A DNA stretch of 64,000 bases. Origin: Prototheca cutis (taxonomy: Eukaryota; Chlorophyta; Trebouxiophyceae; Chlorellales; Chlorellaceae). Under the pieces are notes generated by a model. It had not been told where the DNA came from. It saw only the letters and a program-made list of their open reading frames with translations, and ran no database searches. The position numbers were made by a program, and so were the translations under genes. Shown here piece after piece: positions 35,147-46,525 of the stretch; the first letter of the stretch is position 1, and every line of letters starts with the position of its first letter. Location of the stretch: positions 280,804-344,803 of the forward strand of contig BCIH01000011.1 of the NCBI GenBank assembly GCA_002897115.2, given 5' to 3'.

Positions 35147-36415
35147 TCACTTGGCCTCGTACCAGGTGTCAGCACACTTTGCGTCGACGACCAGATCTAC
35201 GAGGAGGGGCCGCTCCGGCACCCCCGTGAAGGGGCTGCGCATGCACGCGACGACGCGCTGCCGCGCGGCCTCGGCGCTCTCGCGCGGCCCCTCCAGGATG
35301 ACCTCGTCATGAACTTGCAACAGCAGCGCCCAGCCTAGCTGTGCCAGTTCCGGGTCTGCCGCGATGCGGAGCATGGCGGCCGTGGCCACGTCGGCGGCCG
35401 AGCCCTGGATGGGCGTGTTGATCGCGGCGCGCAGCGCGTGGGACCGTGCCGCGGAGCTCTTGGAATTCGCGTCCGGCAGCGCACGCCGCCGGCCCAGCAG
35501 CGTGCGGACATAGCCGTTCTCTCGCGCGCAGTCGCGCTGCTTTTTCTGCCATTTCGCGACCTCGGGGCGGTCGGCGTACCAGCGATCCACCGTCTCCTGC
35601 GCTTCCTCCAGGCTCGTGCCCCAGTCCCTGCTCAGCCCGTGCGCCGTCTTGCCATAGGCGATGGAGAAGTTCAGCACTTTGGCCCGTCGCCGCTCCGACG
35701 CAAACATGTCCTTGAGCAGCGGCGCCGGCGGCCGCTCCGTGCCGGTCGGTCCGCCGTCCCACTCCAGCAGACACTCGCCAGAATCAACGGCCGCACGCAC
35801 GTGGTCATACATGCCAAGTGCGGTGCGTGAATGGAAATCGCCGCCTGCCTCAAAGGCCTCGATCATAGACCGACACCCGGCCATGTGAGCCAGGATGCGC
35901 AGCTCCAGCTGGCCGTAGTCGGCCACGAGCAGCGTGTGCCCCGCCGCACGGTCGGCCACAAACGCCCGCCGCACGCCGTAGCGATCCTTTTCCAGCGCGG
36001 GCTGGTTTTGAAGGTTGGGCCGCCGAGCCGACAGTCGACCCGTCTCCGTGTTGATGTTGAGCGAGCAGTGCACCCTGTACTGCTGCTGTCGTTGGCATTG
36101 GCTGGTGGAGGGAGAGCATGGAGCAGTCGATGCCACCGCCCCTCCTTTGGGGCCTACTGCCTGAGACGATGCCGTGCTCCCGCTGCCTCCAGCATTCTTG
36201 TCACCACCATTCCCTTCCTCCGCCCTGGACAGCAGACCGAGGCGCTCGAGCGTTTGGAGCCGGTGCGCCGCCCAGTCGATGGCGGCGGGCTTGGCGATGG
36301 AGTCTTGCTGCAGCGGAACGATGAAATTGCTCAGCAGGGTGTCGATAGCGCCGACGTCCACCAGCGCATCCACTGCAGCAGCAGTGGAAAAGGGTGCGGT
36401 TTTCTGCAGATTCTT

Positions 36416-36446
<31 letters not shown>

Positions 36447-39400
36447 TTTTGGCTGTGGAACGGGGGTTACTGACCCGGGGCACAGGGAAGTCCAGGATAT
36501 TGAAGGACTGAGCCAGTGACCAGGATCTGCCAGGATCGACGAAGGCACAAAACAAATCTCTCTCTGTCTCATCCGATCCTCCAATCACCAATCCTGCAAT
36601 AGCCTTACCTGCTGCGCAGGCCCGGAGGCCTTCAAGTTCGGAGCCGAACTTTGGGAAGAGGGCACCAAATCCACCCGCGGCCCGGCGCCGCTCCAGCTCT
36701 TTCTCAGGCAAAATCTGGGCAGCCCGTGACTCGTCCAGCGTATTCACAGGCAGTGGGCCAGGCGCCATGCTGGCTGAGCCAGCTTCACCCTCGTCCAGCA
36801 CGTCCCCAAGCCCGATACCTGGTGCAGGTGGAGGTGTTTACTAATAAATGGGTTTCGAAACATGCCATCTGTCAACCCCTGCTCCAGACAGCTGCATGCT
36901 TTCCAATTTACACAGCACAGACACTCTGAGCAATACAAGCAGCAACATGACCAGGTACTGATGGCTTCCACAACGCCCAAAACCAAATCAACAACAAGAC
37001 CTTGATCGGCCGTGTGCTCCAGTTCGGCCAGGGCTTTGCTGGCTCGGCCCGGTGGGCCCGCTAGGTGCTTCAGCACCGCGGTGCTGCAGCCCGGCAGGCC
37101 TGTCCCAGTGTAGATGGTTGGGGTCAGTGGGGACACGACGCCGTCGCCCCACAGGCTGTGCAGCCGGATGGTGATGTTCTTGGTCGGCTTCTTTCCTCCC
37201 TCAGGCACCAGGCCAGTCGTGTTGGGGACCTGCAGCGTTGATGCGTGGTTACAGCTGTTTGTTGACCGAGGGTTGACGGGTGCCAAAAGTTCTTGAGCGT
37301 TGGGTTTGCTCAAAACGGATCCCCAGCCAGCATTGTCGTCACCCCCGCCACCAACTTGGGCCCCCCAAAAGGTAAAAATCACCTTGAACTCGCGGGTGAG
37401 AGGCACGCCCGGCGCGGCGGCGTCCTTGCCGTTGCCGGCGCCCGCAAACAGCAGCTGGGTGACCTGGGCGGAGCTGCCGCTGTTCATGAACTCGGCGTCG
37501 GCCACACGTGCACGCGCCCAGTCGCGGAACCGCACGCGTGCGGCGTCCTGGTCTGCCAGGGCCAGCTTCTCAGCAGCTGCCAGGTGCGCACGGTCGACGG
37601 AGATGCCCAGTGCCTCCATGTCGGTCAGCAGCTGGCCAAATGGGCGCCACACGCGCGCATAGACGTCCCACAGCGAGCCCAGCGCCGCACCGGCCGCCGC
37701 GTACTCGGCGCCCACCGCCGGATCGGGGGCGACATCGCGCTCGTTTTCCAGCCGCGTCCGCAGTGCGCCGTAAAGCTCCCACGTCGCGCGGGCGTCCATG
37801 GCTGCGTAGCGAACCCAGCGCCACCGCGTGTCGGCGCTCGTCTGCAAGTGCTCCATGGTGTCCATGACACGCAGCTTGCCCAGGGTGCCATCCGCCTTGG
37901 TGTTGGGCCGTTCGAACAGCAGCTTCATTCCAATCTTCTCCGCCGCCGCGTCACCCATCAGCTCCTTGTCCGCTGCATTGTGTTTCGTTCGTCAAGACGA
38001 TGCAGGAGAGTGAGGGGGAGGGCACGCTCTGACAGCCCGTGCGCGGGGTGGGATTGCAACCCTCCCCCCACAACAACAACAATTAAACCGAAAAGCCAGT
38101 AACAACAGCATCCCAAGCCCCACAGCAACAGCACTACTTGCTTGAGAGGCTTTCTAGGGAGTAGGTGAGTTTGCCTGAGCGAGAAGAGTCCCAGAGCCGT
38201 GCCATGTGCATGGTGTCTGCCTCAAACCCGCCGTGCCTCAGCCCCGCGCGCTCGATGATGTGGCGATCAAAGGAAAAGTTGTGCCAGACCTTGCGGTGTG
38301 CTGTTGAGGCAAAAAAGGGGGCAAACGCTGCGAGAATGGCCCCGGCCTCCGCCGTCCGCGCCGGGTCCCCATCCAACCACGTGTCCACCCACAGCGTCGT
38401 GCGACCTGTGGTTGCCGTTGTCGAGGCACCCGGAGCCTTGGCCGGGTTTTCAGCCCCATCACCAACTCCAAGCATCAAAGCATCCCCCTCGACTGCGTCG
38501 GCAAAGTCCACAGCCGGCCCGGCATGCACGCTGAAGCAGATGAGCTTGCCGTGGCAGCAGGGCGATTGGCTGCTCACATCAATCTCGCTGACTTCTGTGT
38601 CGCAGGCAAACACCAGCTGGTCTGCGTTGGGCAGGGCCATGAGCCAGGTGGCCACCTTCCTCGCAGCTTCTGCGTCATTCACCACCAGTACATCGCCGGG
38701 TAGCGTGTTGGGCACGCGCGCGTGGGCGACCTCCTGATCCATCAAAAACTCCTCGGTGCTCTGTCTCGAGCTTGTTGTCGTTGATGACGGCAAAGAAGGC
38801 TTGACCGTGGAATTGTAGACCGCCGTCGTCTGCTGCCACGGTTGCACTTGCTGCTGCTGCTGCTGCTGCTGATAGTGCTGGTGAAAAGGATTGCCATTGT
38901 AGGCAATGCCGTCGCTCTGGTCAGCCATGTGAGCCCTGGCAACCTCCGCAACATTCACGGCCCCCCGGGACACAGCCGAAACCTCGGCACTGACCATCGC
39001 CTGGGACTGCCTGAATCTCGCCGCATCTGTCGTGGCGGTCATGGGACGCAGATCTGGGGTTGAGCAACGGGGGGTTGTGGTCAGCATGTGCACTGTTGCC
39101 ATCGAGTGACCACAGCTTAGCCCGGCAGGCATCCCATTCACACAACCCACCTCTATCGGGGTGCCTACCCCTTACGGACTTGTTACCGGATCCGGACTCT
39201 GCAGAGATCCCCACCACCCCTTTTGCACGCTGGGTGAGCATCATCTTTGTCCTCATACTGGGCTTGCGATCCAGGGCAACCGTCCACGTCTCTTTCGTTG
39301 CCGTCCGCACTGCGCTCAAGGGCCCTGCACCGGCGGTGCCGCCCTGCAGCGCTGACCGGAAACTCCGGCAGGCGCCGCCGGCCGGCATGCCGCCCATCGC

Positions 39401-39454
39401 CTGCCCCAGGGACAGCACTTGAGCGCCAGCAGAGGAGCTGCAGAGTGCACACAT
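35147..39454 (-). CDS. Plant-type organellar DNA polymerase I (exonuclease + polymerase)
   Basis: Multi-exon minus-strand gene. The first exon (Met at 39452-39454, or Met nearer 39397) gives an Ala/Ser/Arg/Thr-rich leader fit for plastid/mitochondrial targeting. The following exon is Gln-rich with a seven- to eight-Gln run. The 3'-5' exonuclease domain has FACDTEVSEID (the DxE pair), KVWHNFSFDRH and RYAAMDARATWELY. A thumb-like region around 36.8-37.8 kb has PNTTGLVPEGGKKPTKN. The polymerase domain has LLVADYGQLELRIL (motif A), RRRAKVLNFSIAYGKTAHGL (motif B) and LQVHDEVILEG (motif C), ending CADTWYEAK. All catalytic residues of both domains appear intact. Such enzymes replicate plastid and mitochondrial genomes in plants and algae. 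Lack of a 5' nuclease domain separates it from bacterial Pol I. Confidence 0.94.
36415..36450. repeat. TTTA microsatellite
   Basis: About nine tandem TTTA units inside an intron of the organellar DNA polymerase gene, striking in such GC-rich DNA. Confidence 0.9.
38849..38871 (-). repeat. CAG triplet run (polyglutamine)
   Basis: Seven CTG units on the plus strand encode YQQQQQQQQVQPW in the N-terminal linker of the organellar DNA polymerase. Triplet runs of this sort usually vary in length among strains. Confidence 0.9.
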
Positions 39455-40166
39455 GTTGGAAGTCAGAGCGCCGCACCACCGTCATATGAGCGTCCACGAA
39501 ACGTCCACGGCAGGCTTCATGCACGCCCTGCACAGCATAAAACGCAGAGAGAATGACGTGTCGCACCTGCTCCTGCTCGCCCGGGCCAGCCCAGCGAAGA
39601 GGCTGTGCGGCCAGGGCAGCATGGTGGTCTGGCTCCTCACCACCTGCGGCCCGGCGTTGGGCCCCTGGTAGGAGTGACTGCTCTGCGCTCTGAAACGTTC
39701 ATGTCCAGGACCGAGCCCTCCCAGCATGTCGCGCAGGGCGAGCGCGCATGTCACGCTGCAGTGTGGAGGTCCAGCTCGACTCGATGGAGAGGCCCCGGAC
39801 GCAGACTCGAATGCGACGGCCTGCGCCGCAGGAGAACTCCCCAACAAGAACAGCAGTCAGTACTACGCATGCATAAAGGTATAGAATTCGAATCGCATGC
39901 GTGCTTCATGCACATGCGAGCACGCATGCGGCCGCTGCTCTCCCTCGCGACCAGATGGGAAAACTCCCCCCCAAGATTGGGTGTCGAGACGCGACGTGGT
40001 TCAGGGAACGCCCCAGCGCGTGGCAGTCTGGAAGTCACATGACGTTCGACAGCAGGCCCGCTATTGGGTATCCCTATTTATTGTAAACTCCATTGTAGTT
40101 TGAGGGTGTGAATTGGCTCCTGATCACAGCGCTCCCAGCTGCAGGTGCTTTCCTGGGCGCCTCTCC
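39455..40166. promoter_or_regulatory. Divergent upstream region, DNA polymerase / QSOX
   Basis: 712 bases between two head-to-head starts. Several copies of the palindrome GCATGC or near versions (ACGCATGC, CGCATGCG) lie at 39865-39930, and an AT-rich patch (CCCTATTTATTG) lies 80-100 bases before the QSOX start, a possible TATA-like element. Confidence 0.5.
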
Positions 40167-42412
40167 ATGGCCAGGAGCGGCGTCATGGGTCCCAAGCTCG
40201 CCGTGGCCGTCCTCCTGCTGGCGGTGATGGGCCTGCGTGTTGCCGCTGAGGGATTTCCCGGTCTACAGGAATGGACAGATGCCACGCTAGGCCCCAATCT
40301 CAAAAAGCTGGACCCAGAGCAGTGGGTCCTGCTTGAGCTCTACTCCAGCTGGTACGTTTTTGGAGGGGGGTCCCCCTGCTGCGGTGATCTGAGGGACATT
40401 GGACAGCACAGCCTTGCAACGGTGTCATCGATGCATCAGGCATCATTTTCCTTTGCAGGCTGCTGTGCCAGTGCCATCGTGCATGGATCTGCCCTCAAAA
40501 GCATTGACACAGCTGTTCCCCCACGCCGGAACAGGTGTCCCGCCTGCCGCAAGTTCCAGCCCTACTACCAGGGCGCCGCTGCGGCTCTGGCCCAGGAGGA
40601 TCGGCTTGTCGTAGCTCGGCTCGACTGTGTCTCGAATGTACGGCTGCTGCTGTGATGTTCCAACTTGCATGCCACCAGGGGCCGGGAGGGATAGTCGTAG
40701 CCTGCTGTGACGGCTGTGTGTGTGACGACTGGCGACCACCGAGGGTTGGACGGCCAGCCGAATGTGCAGGCCTGGCCCCATGCCGGGTGCCTTGCCCTGG
40801 GATAAAACCCTCTCACCGTGACGCCCTGTCTGCATCATGTATTTTCCAGAATGACGAGTGCAAGGCCTACTCTATCCGCGCCTTCCCGACATTGTACCTG
40901 GGCCGTGCCGTGGACATGGCCGGCCACAGTGTCTCCACCCTGGCCAAGCTAAAGCCGGTATGGGACACCGACAAGTTCCTGGAGGCCATCAAAGAGTCCG
41001 TATTGTTGGCCTCTGTGTGTCCCTCTGTGTNGGGTGGGGGTGGGGGGAACGGGGGAGGACACAACTGTCTGTGTGCATGCACTGAGCACCCACCCCAACC
41101 CTGGGAGATTGGAATGTGCCCAGTAAAAGGCATTACCATGGGTACATGTTCATTCCACTCACTCCATCGCACCAATCGCCCAGGGCGCTGCCGAAGACAC
41201 TAGCAGCAGATCTCAAGGCAGGCAATGCCTCTGTCGCGGCTCAAAAGGATCTGGGGACGGCACTGGGGCGCAAGGGTGGCACCGACGTCCAGGCAGAGCG
41301 TGTGAACTCTGGCAGCAGCCTCACCGGCGACACCGGCACTGGTGGCGTCGACGCTACGACGCTGCAGGCGCAGGCACGCGCCATGGCGCTGAACGACATT
41401 GAGGGATCCACGCTGCGCAGCTGGAAGCTGATTGGCGAGGCACCCGCTGCCCTGGCCGGCCCCGACGCCCGGCAGGCTCTGGCCGACTGGCTGGAGCTGC
41501 TGTCCAGCGGTCATCCCTTGGACCGCTGCCGAGGCGGCGCGGCCACCATCCTTGCGGAGCTTCCGGGCCTCTGGCCGGTGGAGCAAGAGACGCCAGACCT
41601 CAAGCTGGTCGAGCTCGACATCTGCCCAGGCTCGAAGTTTGAGGTAAGGTCGAGGAAGTGCATGTGTGTGTTGGGGNGTGTGTGGGGGGTGTGGGGGGGG
41701 TTGTAGTATTCGGCACGTCATGGTAGCCTGGTACGCCGTCCACTGATTTGACCCCCCTTCCCCAATCCCCTCCCACCCTCCCCCCGCAACAAACCTATTT
41801 GCCTGGTCACAGGTGTATCAGGGCTGTGCAGCGAAGCAGGGGGGCAATGCTGACCACGGCTTCACCTGTGGCCTCTGGCAGCTCCTGCATGCGACGGCGG
41901 CAGGCCTGGGCAGCGGGCCGCACGCCGGCGCGTCCTGGCTGGTGACCGTGCGGGGCTTTGTGCAGCACTACTTCATGTGCAGCGAGTGCGCGGAGCACTT
42001 TGTCGCCGCGACGCGGGGCGAGCCCGCTGAAATGGTACAGACACGGCGCGATGCGGGGCTCTGGCTTTGGCGCGCACACAACGCGGTGAACAGGCGGCTT
42101 GAGGGCGAGGGCGGGGCGGAGGGCGCGCACCCACAGTGGCCGTCCAAGGACCTCTGTCCCAAGTGCCACGATGTTGTGGGTGCTGACGACAGCGATCAGG
42201 GCTGGACGGAGAACGAGGTGCTGAGCTTCTTGGACGCTGTCTATGGGCCCGAGGTGCATGTGGCGCGGGGAACTACAGCAGGTGGCTCGCATGCCAAGGC
42301 GCATGCGACCTGGGCTTCAGCTTTCCTTGTGCTGCTGGTCGTGGCCGCAGTCCTTGGATTTCTCTTGAGTCGATCGCGGCAGTACTCGCTCATCAAAGCA
42401 CGCACGTTTTGA
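40167..42412 (+). CDS. Quiescin sulfhydryl oxidase (QSOX)
   Basis: Five exons: 40167-40351, 40535-40637, 40850-40999, about 41197-41643 and 41813-42412, roughly 494 aa. A signal peptide (MARSGVMGPKLAVAVLLLAV, to about residue 27) leads to a thioredoxin domain with WCPACRKFQ (Cys63/Cys66). The plant-QSOX CPAC motif is built across the first splice junction. A helical FAD-binding-like spacer follows, then the Erv/ALR domain with GCAAKQGGNADHGFTCGLW, YFMCSECAEHF (about 351/354) and LCPKCHD. Near the C-terminus is one membrane helix (AFLVLLVVAAVLGFLL, about 470-488) and a short basic cytosolic tail. QSOX enzymes make disulfides in secreted proteins and pass electrons to oxygen through FAD, in the ER or Golgi. 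The start of exon 4 is uncertain: a donor near 41021 would also keep frame. Confidence 0.92.
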
Positions 42413-42748
42413 GCACATTGGTTTGTACCGCAAGCTTGGGCCCTGACCCTTGCCATGTCATGGGGCCTCAAGGGCCAGATTGCATTTGGCCACATGCCGC
42501 CAATGCCAAGTCATTCATTGTACGCAATCCCAATTCATCGATGTTGTACACATTGTTGATCACTGTCATGTCCTGCGTGCATGTCGTCGCCTCATTTGGA
42601 ATCGACCCTCACTTCTCGAATCACCCATGAGCACCGCCCCCGCCATGATGGTTGTTACTAGAACAGATATTGGTCGAGGAAGCCTGCTCCTGCTAGAAAC
42701 CACTTCCCACACCGGCGACACAGCTGATGGAAACAGAAACAAACTAAA
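42413..42748. promoter_or_regulatory. Spacer between QSOX and kinesin
   Basis: 336 bases between two plus-strand genes, holding the QSOX 3' end and the kinesin promoter. Nothing else recognisable. Confidence 0.45.
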
Positions 42749-44843
42749 ATGGCCGAGGCAAACAAGTTTCCCGGAGGCCTTCCCAAGAAAAAGGGGTTGC
42801 GCACCCTCCTTCGCATTCGCCCTGGGCGAACTGGTGATGCCTCAGGCATCGCCTGCGTTGCAAAGACCGAGGTCACAGTATCCGGCAATCCACAGGCCTC
42901 ACGACGCCATGATCAAGTTGTGTACACGTTTGATGACGTGCATGGACCGGCCGCTTCCCAGGGGGAGGTCTTCGAAGCCGTGGTTGGCTCTGTGCACGCA
43001 GCGATCGCAGGCCACAAGGCCGGAGTGCTCGGTTACGGGCAGACTGGGAGTGGAAAAACCCACACACTTCTGGGATCTCTCAAGGACGGAGATAACGCCG
43101 GCATTCTGCCTCGTGCCGTAGATCTTCTCTTTACCCAAGGACAAAGGGGTACCCAGGTGGGCCCGCGAGGCTCGTTGGGTGGCGTCGGCATGGGCGTGTT
43201 GATCGTTGTCGAATGAGGCTACAACAGTCCTGGCGTACGTTGTAGATTCCTTCCACTGCATTTTCACTCTTTTCAGATATCTCTTTCGGTCCTAGAGGTG
43301 TACTGCGAACGTATTCGGGACCTCCTCGCTGACGACCGGGACAATCTTCAGGTACGAAGCGGATGGAGGCTGTGAATTGCCACCGTGCACCCACGCCAGG
43401 ACGTCAACCCCCCAATGAAGCTCGGTCCCCCCACTCCTCCACCCACTGCAGATTCATGAACAGAATGGGAATGTTGTCGTGCCGGACGCGTGCCAGCTCA
43501 GAGTCTCCAGCAAGCAGGAATGTCTTCAGGCTATCAGCAAGGCTCTTGCAAGGAGAAAAATTGGCAGCACCGCGATGAACGCGTCCAGCAGCCGTTCACA
43601 TTGCATTGCTAGGTTCGAGATCCATCCACCATCTTCTCAAGAATCAGGCAGCATCTGTATTGTGGTGCGTAAAACTCGTGCTGTGCCAAAAATTGGGCGC
43701 ATGTTGATTCTGGGTGTCAGTGGCGTTGCTGAGTGGGTGTTCACTGACACCATCCGTCATGCAGGACCTTGCGGGCAGTGAAAGGACGGACAGGTCAAAA
43801 ACAGAGGGCACTGGCATGGTCGAGGGCGTGCTCATCAACCAGTCCCTGACAGCATTGGGTCGCGTGGTCCAGAGCCTTTCCGACTCGACTGTTGTGCACA
43901 TCCCCTTCAGGTGAGGCCCGGCCGTGGCACGTGCAATTGGGAGTGCAGTGGCCACTGACCATGCCACCCACACCCCTGGGACACGCGCCGTAGTCACCTG
44001 GCAGAGTACCATGCCCATTGAGGGCTCCATCATTCTCGGTTCCATGGTACATGGCGATGGCGCCGAATGCTGCGAACCAGGCTGTCACGGAACCATGGTC
44101 ATCACCGTTGCACCTTTCCCTGGTCTTCAACGCAGGGCGAGCAAGTTGACGAGACTGTTGCAAGACGTTCTGGCAAACTCTGCATACACCACCCTGGTGC
44201 TGTGCGTTTCTCCGGATGCCATCGATGCCCAAGAGAGCATGAGTACCATCAAATTTGGAGTGCAAGCTAAGGACATCCGCATACAACCTCGTCCATCAGG
44301 AAATGCACCCCAGCCTCTTCAGAACTCTCGACAGGTGCGCTACCAGACAGGTGTAGCGGGCTGTGCACCCAGATCGTGTTGGTTCTGCCTGTCATGCTTG
44401 CTGACCCTCCCTTCATGATTACTCAACAGTATCTTACCACACAATCGGCACACTCATTGCGAGATCAAAATCCAAAGAGAAATATGTTTTTGAGATGCAA
44501 TTGATCCACCAAGCTTGACTTTCATTGGCGGAACTGCAGAAAATGGCCCTCCACTCCGATGCCCGTGGGCATGCAGGCAGAAGCGGCGCAGCAGGCGGAG
44601 ACGACGAAGCACGCGGGAGCGGCGCAGCAGGCGGAGACGACGAAGCACGCGGGAGCGGCGCAGCAGGCGGAGACGACGAAGCAGGCGGAACTGCTGGTCC
44701 AGCTCAAAGCACAGGAGAGGCACATCAGGAAGGATTTCCTGCTCAAAGCTTGCGGCGTGATGATGGGTGTAACGGTCGCCCAGATCTGCAGCCTCTGTTG
44801 GATCCTCAGCAGCCTGTCATCACCATCCATGGCCTCCCCCTAG
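42749..44843 (+). CDS. Short kinesin motor protein with a hydrophobic C-terminal helix
   Basis: Multi-exon gene with the motor domain at the N-terminus. Motifs: LRTLLRIRP (strand 1), YTFDDVHGP, GYGQTGSGKTHTLLG (P-loop, 97-104), LSVLEVYCERIRDLL, NASSSRSH (switch I), DLAGSERTDRS (switch II), LINQSLTALGRV, HIPFR, ASKLTRLLQDVL and STIKFGVQAKDI. Every nucleotide-sensing element is present, so it should hydrolyse ATP on microtubules. The motor ends near 44332. The likely last exon begins at about 44576, where the phase-0 acceptor GCATGCAG gives AEAAQQAETTKHAG repeats, then QAELLVQLKAQERHIRKDF and a hydrophobic helix (ACGVMMGVTVAQICSLCWIL), stop at 44841-44843. With that ending the protein is only a little longer than a motor. 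The tail exon is inference. The kinesin family could not be fixed. Confidence 0.88.
44582..44688 (+). repeat. Three tandem 36-base units in the kinesin tail
   Basis: Units begin at 44582, 44618 and 44654; the third is about one base short of full length and diverges at its end. In the favoured frame each encodes AAQQAETTKHAG. Near-identity between units points to recent duplication. Confidence 0.88.
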
Positions 44844-44989
44844 GCGCTTCGCTAGGTCGCACTGTCCGATCTCTGAGAGGTGCCGTTCCCCTGGGCAGTG
44901 GTGCTGCCAGAGAAATGTCCATCGACGAACGAGTCGCTTGCCCACCCCTGGATCACTTGTCTCAAAGGGGTGATGCCGGGCTTTCAACC

Positions 44990-45812
44990 TCAGGGTCCTT
45001 GCTTGTTTGGATCCGCCTGCGCGCTCGTAATTTGCCGGATGAAGTCGGCATCACTCGCCGGCGCTTCGTCATCCTCCCAGGCTGCCTGCATCGAGGGGAG
45101 GATTGGTTTTCCATGGCATCAGTGTTGTCTTGATACGTCCCCGCGAGAGATGTGTCGGCCAGGTAATGAGACTGGTCGCTCTGAAATATCAATTCAATTC
45201 CAGTGGACAGCATGTCGTTCATCACGTCGACTCACCCGGTGTGCTCGCCGTGCATCCGCCGCAGCAATTGCAGCCGCACGCATCCGCACTTGCTCCCGTG
45301 CCGCCTTGTTCCTGTTGGTATTATGCGTGTTTTGGTAATGGGATGGGAGAGGAATTGCTGTGCGGAGGGCACATCCAATGGGGCCAACCTCAGCAACTGG
45401 ATCGTCCAAAGCATCTCAGACAGTGTGGGCCGCCTGCCTGCTTGGGCATGCTGCGGGCATCCCAATCACAAGGAATCAATGCAACTCACTTCGCAACCTC
45501 CTCGGGACTGGGGGGCTCACTCCGTGCCTTGCGCAGCCATTGCGTCCATTCGGGCGGCAGCACGTCCGCGTCGTAGGTCAGCCCCTTGGCCAGCCGCACC
45601 TCGCGCCGCTCCCAGTCAGCGCCCTCCAGGTCTTTCTCCGTCCACCTGTTTGTTTGTTTGTTTTTTTTGTGTGTGTGTGGGGGGGGGGGGGGGGGAGTGG
45701 GAAGCCGGGAATTGAACTTGAGAAATGTAACAAACTGCGGAGCCCAAGAATGCAGCGACAATCACACCCACAAACTGGAACACCGACTCCATCTCATACA
45801 ACACCCAGAAAA

Positions 45813-45887
<75 letters not shown>

Positions 45888-46088
45888 GGTCTGGCACGTA
45901 ACTCGTCCACTGGAATGTGGGCTGAGCCTCAGTGGCAAGTGTCCAGAGCCACTGGCCCCGGGTTTTTCTCTCTCCAACCACCTGTAGTAAGTGTTGCCCA
46001 GGGCGTCCCTGCCCACCACCTCTCTCCCTCCAAGCAGCTTCGGAAGCGCCCTCCGAACGGTACTCAAGAGGCCTCTAAGATGGGACAT
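44990..46088 (-). CDS. NDUFAF2: Complex I assembly factor NDUFAF2 (mimitin / B17.2L)
   Basis: Four exons keep frame: 46088-45982, 45645-45490, 45311-45236 and 45085-44990, giving 144 aa. Exon 1 ends VGRDALGNTYYR, the family's VGTDxFGNKYY signature, and exon 2 begins WTEKDLEGADWERREVRLAK. Exon 2 then has the hallmark LPPEWTQWLRKARSEPPSPEEVAK (in two overlapping parts: LPPEWTQWLRKAR and SEPPSPEEVAK), and exon 3 continues NKAAREQVRMRAAAI, matching the helix that follows in animals. Exon 4 ends QITSAQADPNKQGP. NDUFAF2 is a mitochondrial matrix chaperone for the late steps of respiratory complex I assembly and is paralogous to subunit NDUFA12. The short intron-1 sequence contains two GT/G (sense C/CA) tracts. 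The gene faces the kinesin tail to tail (146 bases between stops) and SF3A1 head to head. Confidence 0.92.
45660..45697. repeat. T/GT/G tract (sense C, CA, A) before an acceptor
   Basis: On the sense strand of NDUFAF2 this reads poly-C, CA repeats, then A-rich CAAACAAACAAACAG, which is the acceptor of exon 2. It is the clearest example of a C/CA run serving as the acceptor-side tract. Confidence 0.85.
45814..45887. repeat. Long GT microsatellite followed by poly-G
   Basis: About 21 GT units then about 30 G on the plus strand, in the same first intron of NDUFAF2. On the sense strand it reads poly-C then CA repeats. Confidence 0.9.
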
Positions 46089-46525
46089 CGCGGCTTAAGG
46101 TGCTGATGTGGGACGTGTCACGGCGGAAGCCCACGCCGGAGCCAGGCAGGGTCCACAGCGCAGTTTGGAGTGCAGTTTCAACGGGACCCCCGAAAACAAC
46201 CAGGCAGAAGTCCGAATGGGATGTCAATGATAATATATTTTTTTTATATATTTAGTGCAATAGTCGCATTTGCATGCACAACGGTGATTGCGGCCGTGGC
46301 CGATCAGATGTGCTGCTCCATCCACCCATGGGGGAGAGAGCCGTGCTCGGCACTGGGGCCATCGGTCCCCATCGGCCCTTGCCACTGCACACCAGTTGCA
46401 CCAGAATGGAACGCTCACTGCACACACATCCCTACTACCACTGCAGTACATTGACACGATTTTACTGACAATGGCATGCTAAGAAAATCCCCTGTTGGCC
46501 CAGCGGAGGTCCTTGAGCGGGAAGG
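46089..46525. promoter_or_regulatory. Divergent upstream region, NDUFAF2 / SF3A1
   Basis: 437 bases between two head-to-head starts. The one AT-rich block (AATATATTTTTTTTATATATTTA at 46231-46253, given here in two halves AATATATTTTTT and TTATATATTTA) is a strong TATA-like candidate on either strand. Confidence 0.55.

Noticed and set aside
42749..44843. Kinesin pseudogene because of its short length
   Set aside because: P-loop, switch I and switch II are all intact and the exons keep frame, so there is no sign of decay.
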